This document shows, one piece after another, positions 9,100 to 18,338 of a stretch of 64,000 nt of DNA. Position numbers and translations under genes: made by a program. Each line of letters starts with the position of its first letter. Positions within the stretch are counted from its first letter, which is position 1. The notes under the pieces are model-generated. The model worked only from the letters and a program-made list of their open reading frames with translations, searched no databases and was not told the origin of the DNA. The DNA is from an uncultured Clostridia bacterium. GTDB lineage: Bacteria > Bacillota > Clostridia > TANB77 > CAG-508. The stretch is taken from assembly GCA_934121925.1 (NCBI GenBank), contig CAKOVK010000001.1:1-64000 (forward strand), given 5' to 3'.

Positions 9100-9840
9100 A
9101 TGTTAAATTTTGTTGTATGTGACGATAATCCTGCTGTATTGGACAGACTTTCAAAAATGTTAGAGGCAATTTTTATTAATCATGACATTGATGCCCAAAT
9201 TGTTTTACAATCATTAAATGGATATGACGTAATTAATTATGTTGAACACAATAAAGTGGATGTCTTAATCCTAGATATAAATTTAAAATCCGAGTTAACT
9301 GGTTGCGATACAGCAAATATGGTTAGAAAGAAAAATAAAGATGTTTATATAATTTTTACTACTGGGCACTTAGAATATGCTTTAGTTGCTTATAAATTTA
9401 AGACTTTTGATTACTTGCCAAAGCCAATAGTTGATGAGAGGTTAGAAGAAACTATTTTGAGGCTTATTGATGATGTAAAAAGAACTCCAGCTAAATTTAT
9501 TAAACTAAATAATAATAAAACCATAATAAACCAAGACGAAATAAATTATATAAAAAAAGACGGTATGAAGTTAGTATTTTGTACAAATACTCGTACATAT
9601 GAAACTTACAGCTCTTTTAGCAAAATCGAAAATTGTCTACCAGAAAATTTCGTTAGATGTCACAAATCATATATAGCAAACTTGAAAAATGTTTGTAATG
9701 TGGATTCTAATAAAAATACTATTTTATTTTCTCATAATAATTACTGCTCTATTGGAGCTAAATATAAAAATAACATTTTGGAGGTTTTTAAAAATGGAAA
9801 TTTTACAAACAATTTGGACAGCACTAACAACGGAGAATGA
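9100..9840 (+). CDS. agrA: AgrA-type response regulator (REC + LytTR)
   Basis: Transcription factor of the agr quorum-sensing system. Residues 1-130 are a receiver domain: acidic pair in VVCDDN, phospho-Asp in VDVLILDINLKS, TTGH, and Lys in FDYLPKPI. Residues about 140-245 are a LytTR DNA-binding domain with EINYIKKDGMKLVF and PENFVRCHKSYIANL. Start chosen at 9100 because AGGAGGAAAT lies just upstream. Its end overlaps the start of agrC by 47 bases, showing translational coupling. Confidence 0.93.
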   Translation: MLNFVVCDDNPAVLDRLSKMLEAIFINHDIDAQIVLQSLNGYDVINYVEHNKVDVLILDINLKSELTGCDTANMVRKKNKDVYIIFTTGHLEYALVAYKFKTFDYLPKPIVDERLEETILRLIDDVKRTPAKFIKLNNNKTIINQDEINYIKKDGMKLVFCTNTRTYETYSSFSKIENCLPENFVRCHKSYIANLKNVCNVDSNKNTILFSHNNYCSIGAKYKNNILEVFKNGNFTNNLDSTNNGE

Positions 9841-11153
9841 AATGATGCTTTTAGCAATTTCTATACCTATGACAATACTAGAAATAACAATTAGCACATT
9901 ATTATTCACAACTATTTTAAACATACATTCTGATAAAAAGCAAAAAGCTAAATACATTTTATCTTTTTCATTAGTAGCTATTATCTCACTTTATCTTGTC
10001 CCTACTCCATATAACACTTTTATTAACATTATTGCATGTCCTTTATTAATTTATTTTTTATTTAAAACAAGCTTTTTGAAGTCAATTCTTGCAGAAATAA
10101 TACCTTACATATTTTTTGTTATTATCTCCACCTTATTAATAACATTTTGCGTAAAAATAACAAAAATGCCTTCTAATAATTTCTTGCAAATTCCTTTATA
10201 TAAGCTTTGTTTTTCTTTAGTTATGTATTCTATTACTTATCTATTTTATTTAGTATGTAATAAGTTTAACTTAAATATAAATTTGTTAGATAAAATGAAA
10301 AAAACTATTAGTTTTAGAATATTCATAAATTTTATAATACGGATTAATAGCTATAGCTTTGCAATCTTATATATTTACAATTTATATTAACAAAATTCCT
10401 GTTCCTATAATGATATCTAGTTTGGTTGCTTTAGTGTTATATTTCTTTATTAGTATATATAGTTTAATAAGAACAAGTAAACTAGAATCTACTACTAAGA
10501 TTTTAGAACAGGAACAATTATACAATAAAACATTAACTATACTTTATGATAATATTAGAGGCTTTAAACATGATTTTAATAATATTGTTCAAGCAATAGG
10601 TGGATATATTTCTACTAATAATATGGAAGGATTAAAGGACTATTACTCTGGTTTAATGGAAGATTGTAAAAAGGTTAACAACTTAGCAATACTTAATCCA
10701 GAACTTATAAATAATCCAGCTATATATAGTTTGCTTACTTCTAAATTTCATAAAGCTGAAGAGTTAAATATTAAAATGAATTTTGAAGTATTTTTAGATT
10801 TAACTACTCTTAATATAAAAATATATGACTTGACTAGAATTTTAGGAATACTTTTAGATAATGCCATAGAGGCAAGTAACAAATCTGAAGAAAAAATTAT
10901 TAATATTATTATTCGTAAAGATAGCAGTGCAAATAGGCAACTATTTGTAATTGAAAATACATATTCTAATAAGAGTGTAGATACAGATAGAATTTTTGAA
11001 AAAGGTTATACTTCTAAAGTTGAAGAAGATAATAAAAGTCATGGATTAGGCTTATGGGAAGTTCGTAAAATTTTAAAAAAGAATAATAATTTAAACTTAT
11101 TTACATCCAAAGACAATAAATTCTTCAAGCAACAATTAGAAATATATTATTAG
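9794..11153 (+). CDS. agrC: AgrC-type sensor histidine kinase, read through a CGG +1 frameshift
   Basis: Membrane receptor for the autoinducing peptide. The ATG at 9794 follows GGAGG. The N-terminal half (about 230 residues) is a string of hydrophobic helices. A +1 shift at CGG 10340-10342 joins ISFRIFINFII-G-LIAIALQSYIFTIYINK, keeping a membrane helix intact. The cytoplasmic kinase has the H-box RGFKHDFNNIVQ, an N-box around LGILLDNAIEAS, and a G-box SHGLGLWEVRKIL, as in HPK10 kinases. Joined length 452 residues. This is the only frameshifted gene on the plus strand, and the extra C is again on the coding strand. Confidence 0.9.
10340..10342 (+). other. CGG +1 frameshift site in agrC
   Basis: Zero frame ATA CGG ATT, stop after 15 further codons. 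Skipping C gives ATA GGA TTA (I-G-L) and continues the membrane segment into the kinase domain. Confidence 0.88.
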
Positions 11154-11157
11154 TACT

Positions 11158-11192
11158 TTTCAAAGAAGCTGCTAGCACAGCTTCTTTGAAAA
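11158..11192. terminator. Bidirectional terminator between agrC and agrD
   Basis: Near-perfect inverted repeat TTTTCAAAGAAGCTG / CAGCTTCTTTGAAAA around CTAGCA, with T-rich sequence on both flanks. It sits where convergent agrAC and agrBD transcripts meet. Confidence 0.85.
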
Positions 11193-11205
11193 TATAGTTT
11201 TTAGA

Positions 11206-11325
11206 TTAGTCTTTTTTTACTAATGATGCTGGCATTTTTGGTTGATGCCATGCAACCCAAACAAAACATGCTGTATTTGTAGATTTTGCATATTTTTCTG
11301 CAACTTTAGCTAGTAGTTTTAACAT
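11206..11325 (-). CDS. agrD: Cyclic lactone autoinducer peptide precursor (AgrD)
   Basis: A 39-residue peptide precursor: amphipathic leader MLKLLAKVAEKYAKS, then TACFVWVAWHQPKMP and a charged tail ASLVKKD. The Cys followed by hydrophobic residues and the HQPKMP motif match clostridial AgrD-type peptides, in which AgrB cleaves the tail and forms a thiolactone on the Cys. RBS GGGGGG lies upstream. It is immediately downstream of agrB on the same strand. Likely mature ring is within residues about 19-25, by analogy only. Confidence 0.9.
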   Translation of the reverse strand: MLKLLAKVAEKYAKSTNTACFVWVAWHQPKMPASLVKKD

Positions 11326-11424
11326 TTATATCCCCCCTTTTTGTAGCACACCATTTTATACTTTTCTTTGGTATTATTTAAAAGTATAGAATTGTGTTGC
11401 TCTTTTTTTATTTATGTAATTAAA

Positions 11425-12060
11425 TTAAGCTGCATTGTTTGATGTCTGTTGTTTTATATATTCTGCATATCCATATTTGCTTTTTGTTAATTTATAGATT
11501 AGTTTTGTTATTGATATAGTTTGTAATAAAGTACCAAATATTAGTAAGTTAGAAATAACTGCATTTTGAACTAATATTCCTGCAATTATTGTTAATGTCA
11601 TTATTATGTATGATAGGTTTCTTTTTAATATTCTATCTTTCTTTCTTAAAATTGGAACCGCTTCTGTATCTGCAGGAGCATATAGTTTTATCATCACTAC
11701 ACTAAATATCCATATTGCCAAAGCTAATATGTATTTAATATAAACTGGATTTAAAATAATACTTTTACTAAGCAATGCGTTTCCTATATAAAACAAGCTT
11801 GTTGCAGTTATGCAACCAATGTGTGTTTTTAAATGCACCCCTCCAGAAAAAGTTTTATACGGCATTATAAATAATAGACCCAATATTGTTAATTTTAAAA
11901 CTCCACATAAATATGCAATTGTTATTATTATAAATGTCTTTGGAATTTCCCCTATTACCAGTTGTAATCCATAATTAATTACTTCTGCTCTTTCTTCATC
12001 TATCTCTGGCATTTTATTTTGAATTTTCTTTGTTAAATTGTTACATATTTTTTCTATCAA
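11425..12060 (-). CDS. agrB: Accessory gene regulator B (AgrB)
   Basis: Membrane cysteine protease that processes and cyclises AgrD. The 211-residue product has about five hydrophobic helices, the catalytic-type segment with SGGVHLKTHIGC (His in GGVH and the Cys about nine residues on), and the conserved YAPADTEAVPI. Followed by agrD 100 bases downstream. Together with the convergent agrAC genes it forms a complete agr circuit. Confidence 0.93.
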   Translation of the reverse strand: MIEKICNNLTKKIQNKMPEIDEERAEVINYGLQLVIGEIPKTFIIITIAYLCGVLKLTILGLLFIMPYKTFSGGVHLKTHIGCITATSLFYIGNALLSKSIILNPVYIKYILALAIWIFSVVMIKLYAPADTEAVPILRKKDRILKRNLSYIIMTLTIIAGILVQNAVISNLLIFGTLLQTISITKLIYKLTKSKYGYAEYIKQQTSNNAA

Positions 12061-12062
12061 AT

Positions 12063-12097
12063 AAAATCACCTTGTCCTTTTCTTTAAGGTGATTTTA
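12063..12097. promoter_or_regulatory. Hairpin in the agrB upstream region
   Basis: Inverted repeat AAAATCACCTT / AAGGTGATTTT immediately before the agrB start. It overlaps where the RBS would be, so it could affect translation or act as an operator; function not shown. Confidence 0.4.
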
Positions 12098-12140
12098 TAC
12101 TTAAAAGTTCTTACTTTTTTATTTTATTTATAAACAATAA

Positions 12141-12188
12141 AAAATCATATATGAATTTTTTTAATTTAATTTTCATATATGATTTTTC
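12141..12188 (-). terminator. Terminator of the methyltransferase gene
   Basis: Inverted repeat AAAAATCATATATGAA / TTCATATATGATTTTT downstream of the rlmI-like gene, with T-rich tail on the minus strand. Confidence 0.65.
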
Positions 12189-12215
12189 TATTTTTATAAA
12201 TTTCACATAATAAGT

Positions 12216-13077
12216 TTAATTTTCGTATCTTCCATATATTCCACATGGCAAAATTAAGTTTGAATTAGTCATAGGCAATCCTATTTCTCCTGCTGATATT
12301 TTACCTTTATAATTACTTAAGTTTATTTTTAATAAGTTGCTTAATACTTCTGCAGATATTCCAGTTGTATACGAATTTATTAAAAAGAATAAAGGGTTAT
12401 CACTTAAAACTTCTTTGCATAACGATATTAAATCTGCTATATTATTTTCAAATTGCCATACTTCTCCGAGATGCACCTCTTCCATATGATGGTGGGTCCA
12501 TTATTATTGCATCATATTTATTGCCTCTTCTAATTTCTCTTTGAACAAATTTTACAACATCATCTACAATATATCTAACCGGTTTATCTTGCAATTTAGA
12601 AGATATAACATTTTCTTTTGCCCATGCCACCATTCCCTTTGAGCTATCTACATGGCAAACAGATGCACCTGCGTATAAACATGCAACAGTTGCACCTCCT
12701 GTATATGCAAATAGATTTAATACTTTTATTGGTCTTTTTGCATTTTTTATTTTATTAATCATCCAGTCCCAATTTACAGCTTGTTCTGGAAAAAGTCCTG
12801 TATGTTTAAATCCCATTGGTTTTATATTAAATGTTAATTCTTTATATTTTATTTGCCAACTCTCCGGAAGTTTTGTTCTGTAATTCCAGCCTCCGCCTCC
12901 CTTATTGCTTCTTTTATATGTAGCATTTGCCTTGTTCCATTCTTCTGGAAAGGTTTTATCTTTCCAAATTATTTGTGGATCTGGTCTTACGAGAACTATA
13001 TTCTTCCATCTTTCTAATTTTTCTCCATTTGCCATATCTAGTATTTCGTAATCTTTCCATTCATTTGCTATGTTCAT
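12216..13077 (-). CDS. RlmI/RlmK-like SAM-dependent methyltransferase, read through a CGG +1 frameshift
   Basis: Probable 23S rRNA or related methyltransferase of the COG1092 type. The 286-residue joined product shows motif I VLNLFAYTGGATVACLYAGA (about 115-135), an acidic VDSSKGMVAWAKEN segment and the catalytic-type DPPSYGRGAS-G-EVWQFE. A +1 shift at CGG 12466-12468 restores the last part, the DPPSYGRG...W.FE context being the family's active-site region. Zero-frame translation would end six codons later. It lacks an N-terminal PUA domain, as in the shorter members. Confidence 0.88.
12466..12468 (-). other. CGG +1 frameshift site in the rlmI-like gene
   Basis: Zero frame TCT CGG AGA, stop after five more codons. 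Skipping C gives TCT GGA GAA (S-G-E), directly after the DPPSYGRGA active-site motif. Confidence 0.87.
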
Positions 13078-13177
13078 TTGCTTCTCCTTTTAATTTGTTA
13101 TTTCTTCTTATTTAGATAAATTCGAATTTGTTTTATTGAAGTGTGAGGTGGGATTTATGGCAAACACAAATCACAAA

Positions 13178-13378
13178 TCACCTAATTGTTCCTAATATTA
13201 TAAAAAAATTATATATTAATATTGTGTTTATTGCTATTAATATGCTTAAACTTATTAATAGTGCAGTTATTATTTTATGATTAATAATAAATTGTTTTAC
13301 TTTGTTTTCTTTCTTCTCTATTCTACTTGTTTCTTCGTATTTAGAATCCCAGAACTCTTCTTTTGTAATATCTACCAT
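13178..13378 (-). CDS. Small single-pass membrane protein, unknown
   Basis: A 66-residue protein with a charged N-terminal half (MVDITKEEFWDSKYEE...) and one C-terminal membrane helix (ITALLISLSILIAINTILIYNFF). An AAGGAGTGAG site precedes the ATG. It lies just upstream of the methyltransferase and downstream of uvrC. Function unknown. Confidence 0.6.
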   Translation of the reverse strand: MVDITKEEFWDSKYEETSRIEKKENKVKQFIINHKIITALLISLSILIAINTILIYNFFIILGTIR

Positions 13379-13440
13379 ATTTACTCACTCCTTGTCCTTT
13401 TTAGATATATATTCAAGAAGTTAAGTAAATATTACAAGTT

Positions 13441-15229
13441 TCATATGAGTTCTTTTTTTATTTTTCTTGCTAATTCTTCTGTTATTCCTTTTATTTCTGA
13501 AATTTCTAAAATATCAGCTTTTTTTATACCTTCTATACTGCCAAATTTCTTTAGTAATTCTTGTTTTTTCTTTTCTCCTATTCCTTTTATTTCATCTAGT
13601 TTAGATTTTGTAGTATCTTTATTTCTTAATTTTCTATTGTATTCAATTGCAACTCTATGTACTTCATCTTGCATATTAGTTATAAAATTCATTATTTTTT
13701 CATTTATTTTTATTTCTTTTCTATTATCATCAATTAATTTTTTTGTGGTATGCTTATCATCTTTTACCATTCCAAATACTGGAATTTCTACATTATATTT
13801 TGCTATTGCCTTTTTTATTGCTCTAATTTGTGTTATTCCACCATCTGCAAAGATAACATTTGGCAAAGTTCCAAAAGCTCCTTTTGGATTATCTATTGAA
13901 TGTTTTATTCTTCTTGTAACTACTTCTTCCATACATTTTGGGTCATCTTGTGTAAATACTGTTTTTATTTTAAATCTTCTGGCTAAATTCTTATTTATAA
14001 TTCCGGTCTTTTGCCACACACATTCCTGCAACCATGTACTCTCCAGCTATATTTGATATATCAAAACATTCTATTTTTCTTGGAAGTTCTTTGAGGCTCA
14101 AAACCTCCTTTAGTTCAAGTAACATATCTTCTTTTTCTTTATTTTTGTTCTCTAAAGTTATTTTCGCATTATTATTTGCCATTTCTATAAACCTTAGTTT
14201 TTCACCCTTTTGAGGAATTTTAAATTCAACTTTTCTTTCTGCTTTTCCCGATAAAAGATTTTCTATTAGCTCTATGTCATCTATTTTTGATGGTATCATT
14301 ATTTTGCTTGGTAAATCTATTTTATTTATATAGTATTGTTTTATAAATTCTGTTAATATTTCATTTTCAGTTAGTTCGTTTGAGTTTTCGAAAAAGTAGT
14401 GTTCTCTACCTATCATCTTACTATTTCTTACGAAAAATAATTCTATAAAAATAGCTAACTCATTTTTTGCAATGCCTATTACATCAATTGCTTTTTCATT
14501 TATGTTTGACACTTTTTGCTTTTCCGAAATTCTTTCTATTGCAATTTTTTTATCTCTTAAAATTGCAGCCATTTCATATTCTTGCTTGTTTGCAAGCTCT
14601 ACTATTTCTTCATCTATCTGCTTTATAATTTCTTTAGTTTTTCCTTCTAGAAGCATAATAATTTGATCTATTTGTTTTCTATAATCTTCTTTACTTACAT
14701 ATCCCATACATGGTGCTAAGCACTTTTTTATGTGATAATTTAAGCAAGCCCTTTGATTACTTTTAAAGTTTTTACATTGTCTTATTTGAAAACGCTCTTT
14801 TATAAAATTAATCATTTCTTTTGCTGCACCTGGATTTGCATATGGTCCAAAATATCTTGCGCCATCATTTTGCACTCTTCTTGTTATAAAAACATTTGGA
14901 TAGTCCGATTTTATATCTATTTTTATATATGGGTATGTTTTATCATCTTTTAAAAGCACATTGAATTTGGGCATATTCTTCTTTATTAGATTACATTCTA
15001 ATATTAAGGCTTCGGCTTCATTATCTGTAACAATGTATTCAAAATGGTCTATTAATGAAACCATTTTTTTTATTCTAGCTGTTTTGTTTGTTTTTCTAAA
15101 ATACTGTCTTACCCTATTTTTTAGTACGACAGCTTTTCCAACATATAAAATATTATCATTTTTATCTCTCATAATATAAACTCCAGGTTTATCTGGAAGT
15201 TTTTTAAGTTCTTGCTCTATATTAAACAT
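13441..15229 (-). CDS. uvrC: Excinuclease ABC subunit C (UvrC), read through a CGG +1 frameshift
   Basis: Endonuclease of nucleotide excision repair. N-terminal GIY-YIG domain (PGVYIMRDKNDNILYVGKA, residues 14-32), cysteine-rich segment around CLAPCMGYV, UVR motif near AAILRDKKIAIE, then the RNase H-like domain starting CFDISNIAGEYMVAGMCVAKD. The +1 shift at CGG 14003-14005 gives D-G-IINKNLARRFKIKTV, where UvrC has a conserved DG. After it come DDPKCMEEVVTRR, FADGGITQI and a C-terminal helix-hairpin-helix. Joined length 595 residues, normal for UvrC. Confidence 0.95.
14003..14005 (-). other. CGG +1 frameshift site in uvrC
   Basis: Zero frame GAC CGG AAT, stop after three more codons. Skipping C gives GAC GGA ATT (D-G-I). 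Same GACCGGAAT context as in the dGTPase and P-type ATPase sites. Confidence 0.92.
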
Positions 15230-15264
15230 TAACCCCTCTACAACAAAAAAATTTTATAAAATAT

Positions 15265-15345
15265 ATTTTAATTACGAGGTGTGAAGTACGAAATATATTA
15301 CTATATGAATCGCACCTCACACCTCCAACTTCTCACTTCTATTAT
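15265..15345. repeat. Dispersed intergenic repeat, family R2
   Basis: Segment with gaggtgtgaagtacgaaat and, on the other arm, cgcacctcacacctcc and cttctcacttc. The arms are roughly complementary, so it can fold. Relatives at 13140-13175, 45782-45870, 52020-52110, 54918-55015 and 59508-59600. Confidence 0.75.
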
Positions 15346-15867
15346 TTATTGTTCTATGTATCCTATATATGGAAGATTTCTATATTTTTCATCCCAATCT
15401 AATCCATATCCTACAACGAATTTGTCTGGTATTTGAAATCCTGTATAGTGAACTTTTACATCTTTTTTTACTCTTCTTTCTGGCTTGTCCAATAAAGCAC
15501 ATAGTTTTACAGAGTTTGGTTTTTTCATTTTTAAATATTCTATTAAATATGATAGTGTTCTTCCTGTATCTATTATATCTTCTACTACGATTACATCTTT
15601 TCCTTGAATACTATCTTTTAAGTCTAATTTCATTTTTATTTCCCCTGTGCTTTCTGTTCCTTCTCCATAGCTAGATACTCTAATAAATTCTAATTTTACA
15701 TCTCCATTAATTCTTTTTGCTAAATCTACTGTAAAAAATACCGAACCTTTTAGTATACATATAAGTGTTATTTCTTTTCCTTCATAGTCTTTTTCAATTT
15801 GTTTTGCTATTTCGTTAACTCTTGTATGTAATTCTTCTTCGTTAATTAATGTTTTTATTTCTACCAT
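15346..15867 (-). CDS. hpt: Hypoxanthine phosphoribosyltransferase
   Basis: Purine salvage enzyme making IMP or GMP from hypoxanthine or guanine and PRPP. The 173-residue length is standard. PRPP-binding motif VIVVEDIIDTGRTLSYL is at about residues 94-110, the flexible-loop Ser-Tyr pair in RVSSYGEGTESTG precedes it, and the purine-binding VVGYGLDWDEKYRNLPYIG is near the C-terminus. All CGG triplets out of frame. Confidence 0.96.
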   Translation of the reverse strand: MVEIKTLINEEELHTRVNEIAKQIEKDYEGKEITLICILKGSVFFTVDLAKRINGDVKLEFIRVSSYGEGTESTGEIKMKLDLKDSIQGKDVIVVEDIIDTGRTLSYLIEYLKMKKPNSVKLCALLDKPERRVKKDVKVHYTGFQIPDKFVVGYGLDWDEKYRNLPYIGYIEQ

Positions 15868-16000
15868 TTTTCATACCCCTTCTCAAAATAAAATAATACT
15901 TATATTATACTCTTAATATAGTTTTTTTTCAACATAAAGGAATGTTTTTAGACATACTTTTTCTTTATGTCTAGGAAAAAACCACCTCTAAAAACTTTTT

Positions 16001-16271
16001 CTATACTAGTATTATTCTAAATATGGCTAACAATATAGCTCCTGGTATTCCTAGTATTCCGAACAAATATAGCAGTTATGGCATTTAGTCCTATATGAAA
16101 ATTGTTAAAATATACTCCCACATAATTTATTAGGAATATTAGAAATCCCCCCATTAATGAATTGATTACTAATTTTATTATTTTCTTTAATGAAAAAATT
16201 AGTAGTTTTCCAAATATTATTATTCCCATTATACAAGATAAAAAAATAATTATAGTATTTGTATTATCCAT
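16001..16271 (-). CDS. bofA: BofA-family pro-sigma-K processing inhibitor, read through a CGG +1 frameshift
   Basis: Small membrane protein that holds the SpoIVFB protease inactive in the Bacillus mother cell. First half: two hydrophobic helices (IIFLSCIMGIIIFGKLLIF and the next with GGFLIFLINYVG). The +1 shift at CGG 16059-16061 gives AITAIFV-G-ILGIPGAILLAIFRI, matching the family's conserved G-x-x-G-x-P-G C-terminus. Joined length 89 residues, as expected. Neighbour yaaL upstream reproduces the Bacillus yaaL-bofA order. Confidence 0.9.
16059..16061 (-). other. CGG +1 frameshift site in bofA
   Basis: Zero frame GTT CGG AAT, stop after 13 further codons. Skipping C gives GTT GGA ATA (V-G-I), the start of the conserved BofA C-terminus. 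Confidence 0.88.
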
Positions 16272-16334
16272 AGGCTTATCCTCCTATTTTTTACTCATAC
16301 TATAATTATGCTAATGTTATTATTAATATTACTC

Positions 16335-16592
16335 CTAAATAGCTTTTGTTTGTTCTAACCCTATTTCTAAGCTATTTATCATATCAACAGCTAAACCTTT
16401 TGTTTTAACTTCCTTTATTAGGTAATCAAGTTTTGCTTTGTTTGCTTTTATCTGATAAGAATAATAATCTATTAAATCATCTTCTGCTACTTCAAAATTT
16501 TTATTTGCTATAAACAATTCCCTTTTAGTTTCTGTTATTGATTTTAATAATTCTATTTCATTTTGTATATCTTCATTTTTTTTGTATATCAT
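16335..16592 (-). CDS. yaaL: DUF2508 (YaaL-like) protein
   Basis: An 85-residue helical protein. The pattern LIDYYSYQIKANKAKLDYLIKE in its middle matches the DUF2508/YaaL family. Function unknown. It sits directly upstream of bofA on the same strand, the order seen in Bacillus, which supports the assignment. RBS AAAGGAGAG. Confidence 0.8.
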   Translation of the reverse strand: MIYKKNEDIQNEIELLKSITETKRELFIANKNFEVAEDDLIDYYSYQIKANKAKLDYLIKEVKTKGLAVDMINSLEIGLEQTKAI

Positions 16593-16656
16593 AGATTGTT
16601 CTCTCCTTTTTGTTTAATTAATTGTAGTATATTCCAATCTATGAATAATTATGTAA

Positions 16657-17815
16657 TTATTTGTATAAATCTTCTATATTAAATGTTTTAATTTTTTCTG
16701 CAAGACACTCATTTAAGAAGTATTGATCCGTTTGTCCAGCTATATAATCAATAACTGCTCTTTTTATATCTGTATTGCCGTCCTTTTCTTTTATAAATTG
16801 ATATAAATTTTTCTCAGATTCAGTTAAATTGCTATTCTTGCTAAAATTTTCTATTTTGTGCAAATAACAATAGTATAATTTTTGAAATAGTTCTTCTATG
16901 ATTTCCTGATGTTTATTGGCTTCTGGTGAAGCATAAATATACTCATAATTCCAATCCTTTAATTTCATTAGTGCATTAAATATCTCATCTGAGAATGTTA
17001 AATAATTTTTATCTAAACTATTTAATATTATATCTTTTATTAAAGTATCTACTATTTGAGAGTTGTTATCTCCTAATACATTTGTTATTTCTTTTGGCAA
17101 ATCTTCTCTTTTTATTGTACCTATTTTTATAGAATCTTCTATATCCCTTCCTATATATGCTATTATGTCAGATAATCTAACAACAGAAGCCTCTAATGTC
17201 ATTGGAATTATTTTTTTACTATAATCCTTTTCACAAAAAGCGCTATTTAAATCGCGTAGAAATTCTTCTTTTGTTTTTTTATCATTATATTTATATTTAT
17301 TTATAAGTATTTCCCCATTATGTGCTAAAATTCCGGTCAAGAGTTTGAATACTTATGTTCAACTTTTCCAACACACTTAAAACTCTTACACTTTGGGCAT
17401 TGTGGCAAAAATATCCTATGTTTTCTTTTACACATATATCATTTAAATATTTTTCTCCTTTGTGTCCAAAAGGTGCATGCCCTACATCGTGTCCTAATGC
17501 TATTGCCTCTATTAAATCCTCATTTAGCTCTAAGCTTCTTCCTATTGTTCTTGCTATTTTAGAAACTAATTGTACATGCAATACTCTATGTGTAATATGG
17601 TCATTCCTTGTAAATGGGTACACTTGTGTTTTATCTATATATCGTGTATAAGCTAAAGAATGTATAATTCTATCTATATCTCTAAAAAAAGTTGGTCTTA
17701 TATCTTCTTTGTCATCTTTTAATAAAACTGCTTTTTTTGAGCAACATGCATAATTTGATAAGAATTTTTCTTTTGATACCATATTAACCTTTGCTTGTTG
17801 TAATTTATTATTCAT
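16657..17815 (-). CDS. dGTPase-like HD-domain phosphohydrolase, read through a CGG +1 frameshift
   Basis: Probable deoxynucleoside triphosphate triphosphohydrolase. Visible: RTHRLLHV-like segment ITHRVLHVQLVSKIA, metal-binding AIALGHDVGHAPFGHKGE (HD motif, about residues 108-125), CHNAQSVRVL, then QTLD-G-ILAHNGEI after a +1 shift at CGG 17333-17335. The family has a conserved LDGI..HNGE here. Next come the ASVVRLSDIIAYIGRDIEDSIK helix with the second HD-type Asp, and a helical tail. Joined length 385 residues. Zero frame ends four codons after CGG. Confidence 0.93.
17333..17335 (-). other. CGG +1 frameshift site in the dGTPase-like gene
   Basis: Zero frame GAC CGG AAT, stop after four more codons. 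Skipping C gives GAC GGA ATT (D-G-I) in the conserved LDGI..HNGE motif. Confidence 0.92.
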
Positions 17816-17877
17816 TATTTCACCTCTTTAGTATTATATACAAAAATTTGTTTTTTGTAAATATATTAGTCTTTTCC

Positions 17878-17906
17878 TTGATTTTTCTATAAATCTATAA
17901 TATAAT
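17878..17906 (+). promoter_or_regulatory. Sigma-A-type promoter for the candidate ncRNA
   Basis: TTGATT (17878-17883), 17-base spacer, TATAAT (17901-17906). No open reading frame follows for over 400 bases, but a structured stretch and a terminator do. Confidence 0.7.
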
Positions 17907-17912
17907 AATAAA

Positions 17913-18121
17913 TTATTAGCACTCTGTCTTACCTTTAATGGTAAGCAGTTTATATACTGGCTTGCTCGCTAACATACTTTAACGAAAATAAACATAAAAC
18001 ACGATACATTACCGGTACATTTAAAACCTTGAAGCCTTCCTTAGTTTGTTTAGCGAGCAAGTCAGATTAAAGAAGAACTAACTTCTTTAACTTAAGCTTC
18101 ATTTTTTAATGAAGCTTTTTT
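17913..18121 (+). ncRNA. Candidate structured non-coding RNA, about 210 nt
   Basis: Between the promoter at 17878 and a terminator ending about 18121 lies a non-coding, GC-richer stretch. It has a 5' hairpin CTTACC-TTTAAT-GGTAAG. A long-range helix pairs CTGGCTTGCTCGCTAA (17957-17972) with TTAGCGAGCAAGTCAG (18050-18065), including one G-U pair. After that come a TAAAGAAG/CTTCTTTA hairpin and the terminator. Size would suit 6S RNA, but I do not recognise a 6S, tmRNA, SRP or RNase P signature, so the class is open. Confidence 0.55.
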
Positions 18122-18123
18122 AT
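18093..18123 (+). terminator. Terminator of the candidate ncRNA
   Basis: AAGCTTCATT / AATGAAGCTT around TTTT, followed by TTTTT. Classic intrinsic terminator shape. Confidence 0.8.
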
Positions 18124-18235
18124 ATAATAGGAAGGTAATACTTTCCTGTTATATAAAAATCTACAATTGCTAGCCCTTTGAAATTTTCTCCTTTTAGTCG
18201 AAAGCTCAAATCGGGCAAGAACAAATAAGAAAAAT
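18120..18235 (-). repeat. Dispersed intergenic repeat, family R1 (inverted copy)
   Basis: Hairpin TTTATATAATAGGAA / TTCCTGTTATATAAA then, read on the minus strand, cgatttgagctttcgact and tcaaagg, which parallels the R1 core at 708-840 in the opposite orientation. Confidence 0.6.
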
Positions 18236-18264
18236 TGAAAATTTTTCTTATTTGTTCTTTTTTA
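18216..18264 (+). terminator. Strong intrinsic hairpin upstream of rpsT
   Basis: AAGAACAAATAAGAAAAATT / AATTTTTCTTATTTGTTCTT around GAAA, then TTTTA. About 18 paired bases. Confidence 0.75.
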
Positions 18265-18265
18265 C

Positions 18266-18294
18266 TTGCAAATTTTATATTTACGTGTTACAAT
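18266..18294 (+). promoter_or_regulatory. rpsT promoter
   Basis: TTGCAA (18266-18271), 17-base spacer, TACAAT (18289-18294), about 45 bases before the rpsT start codon. Confidence 0.7.
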
Positions 18295-18338
18295 AGAAAA
18301 AGTGAAAATTTACTTTTACTTAAGGAGGTGCAAAACAT

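Noticed and set aside
17913..18121. Assignment of the ncRNA candidate as 6S RNA
   Set aside because: Size fits, but I could not find the long closing stem joining both ends with a central bubble, so the class is left open.
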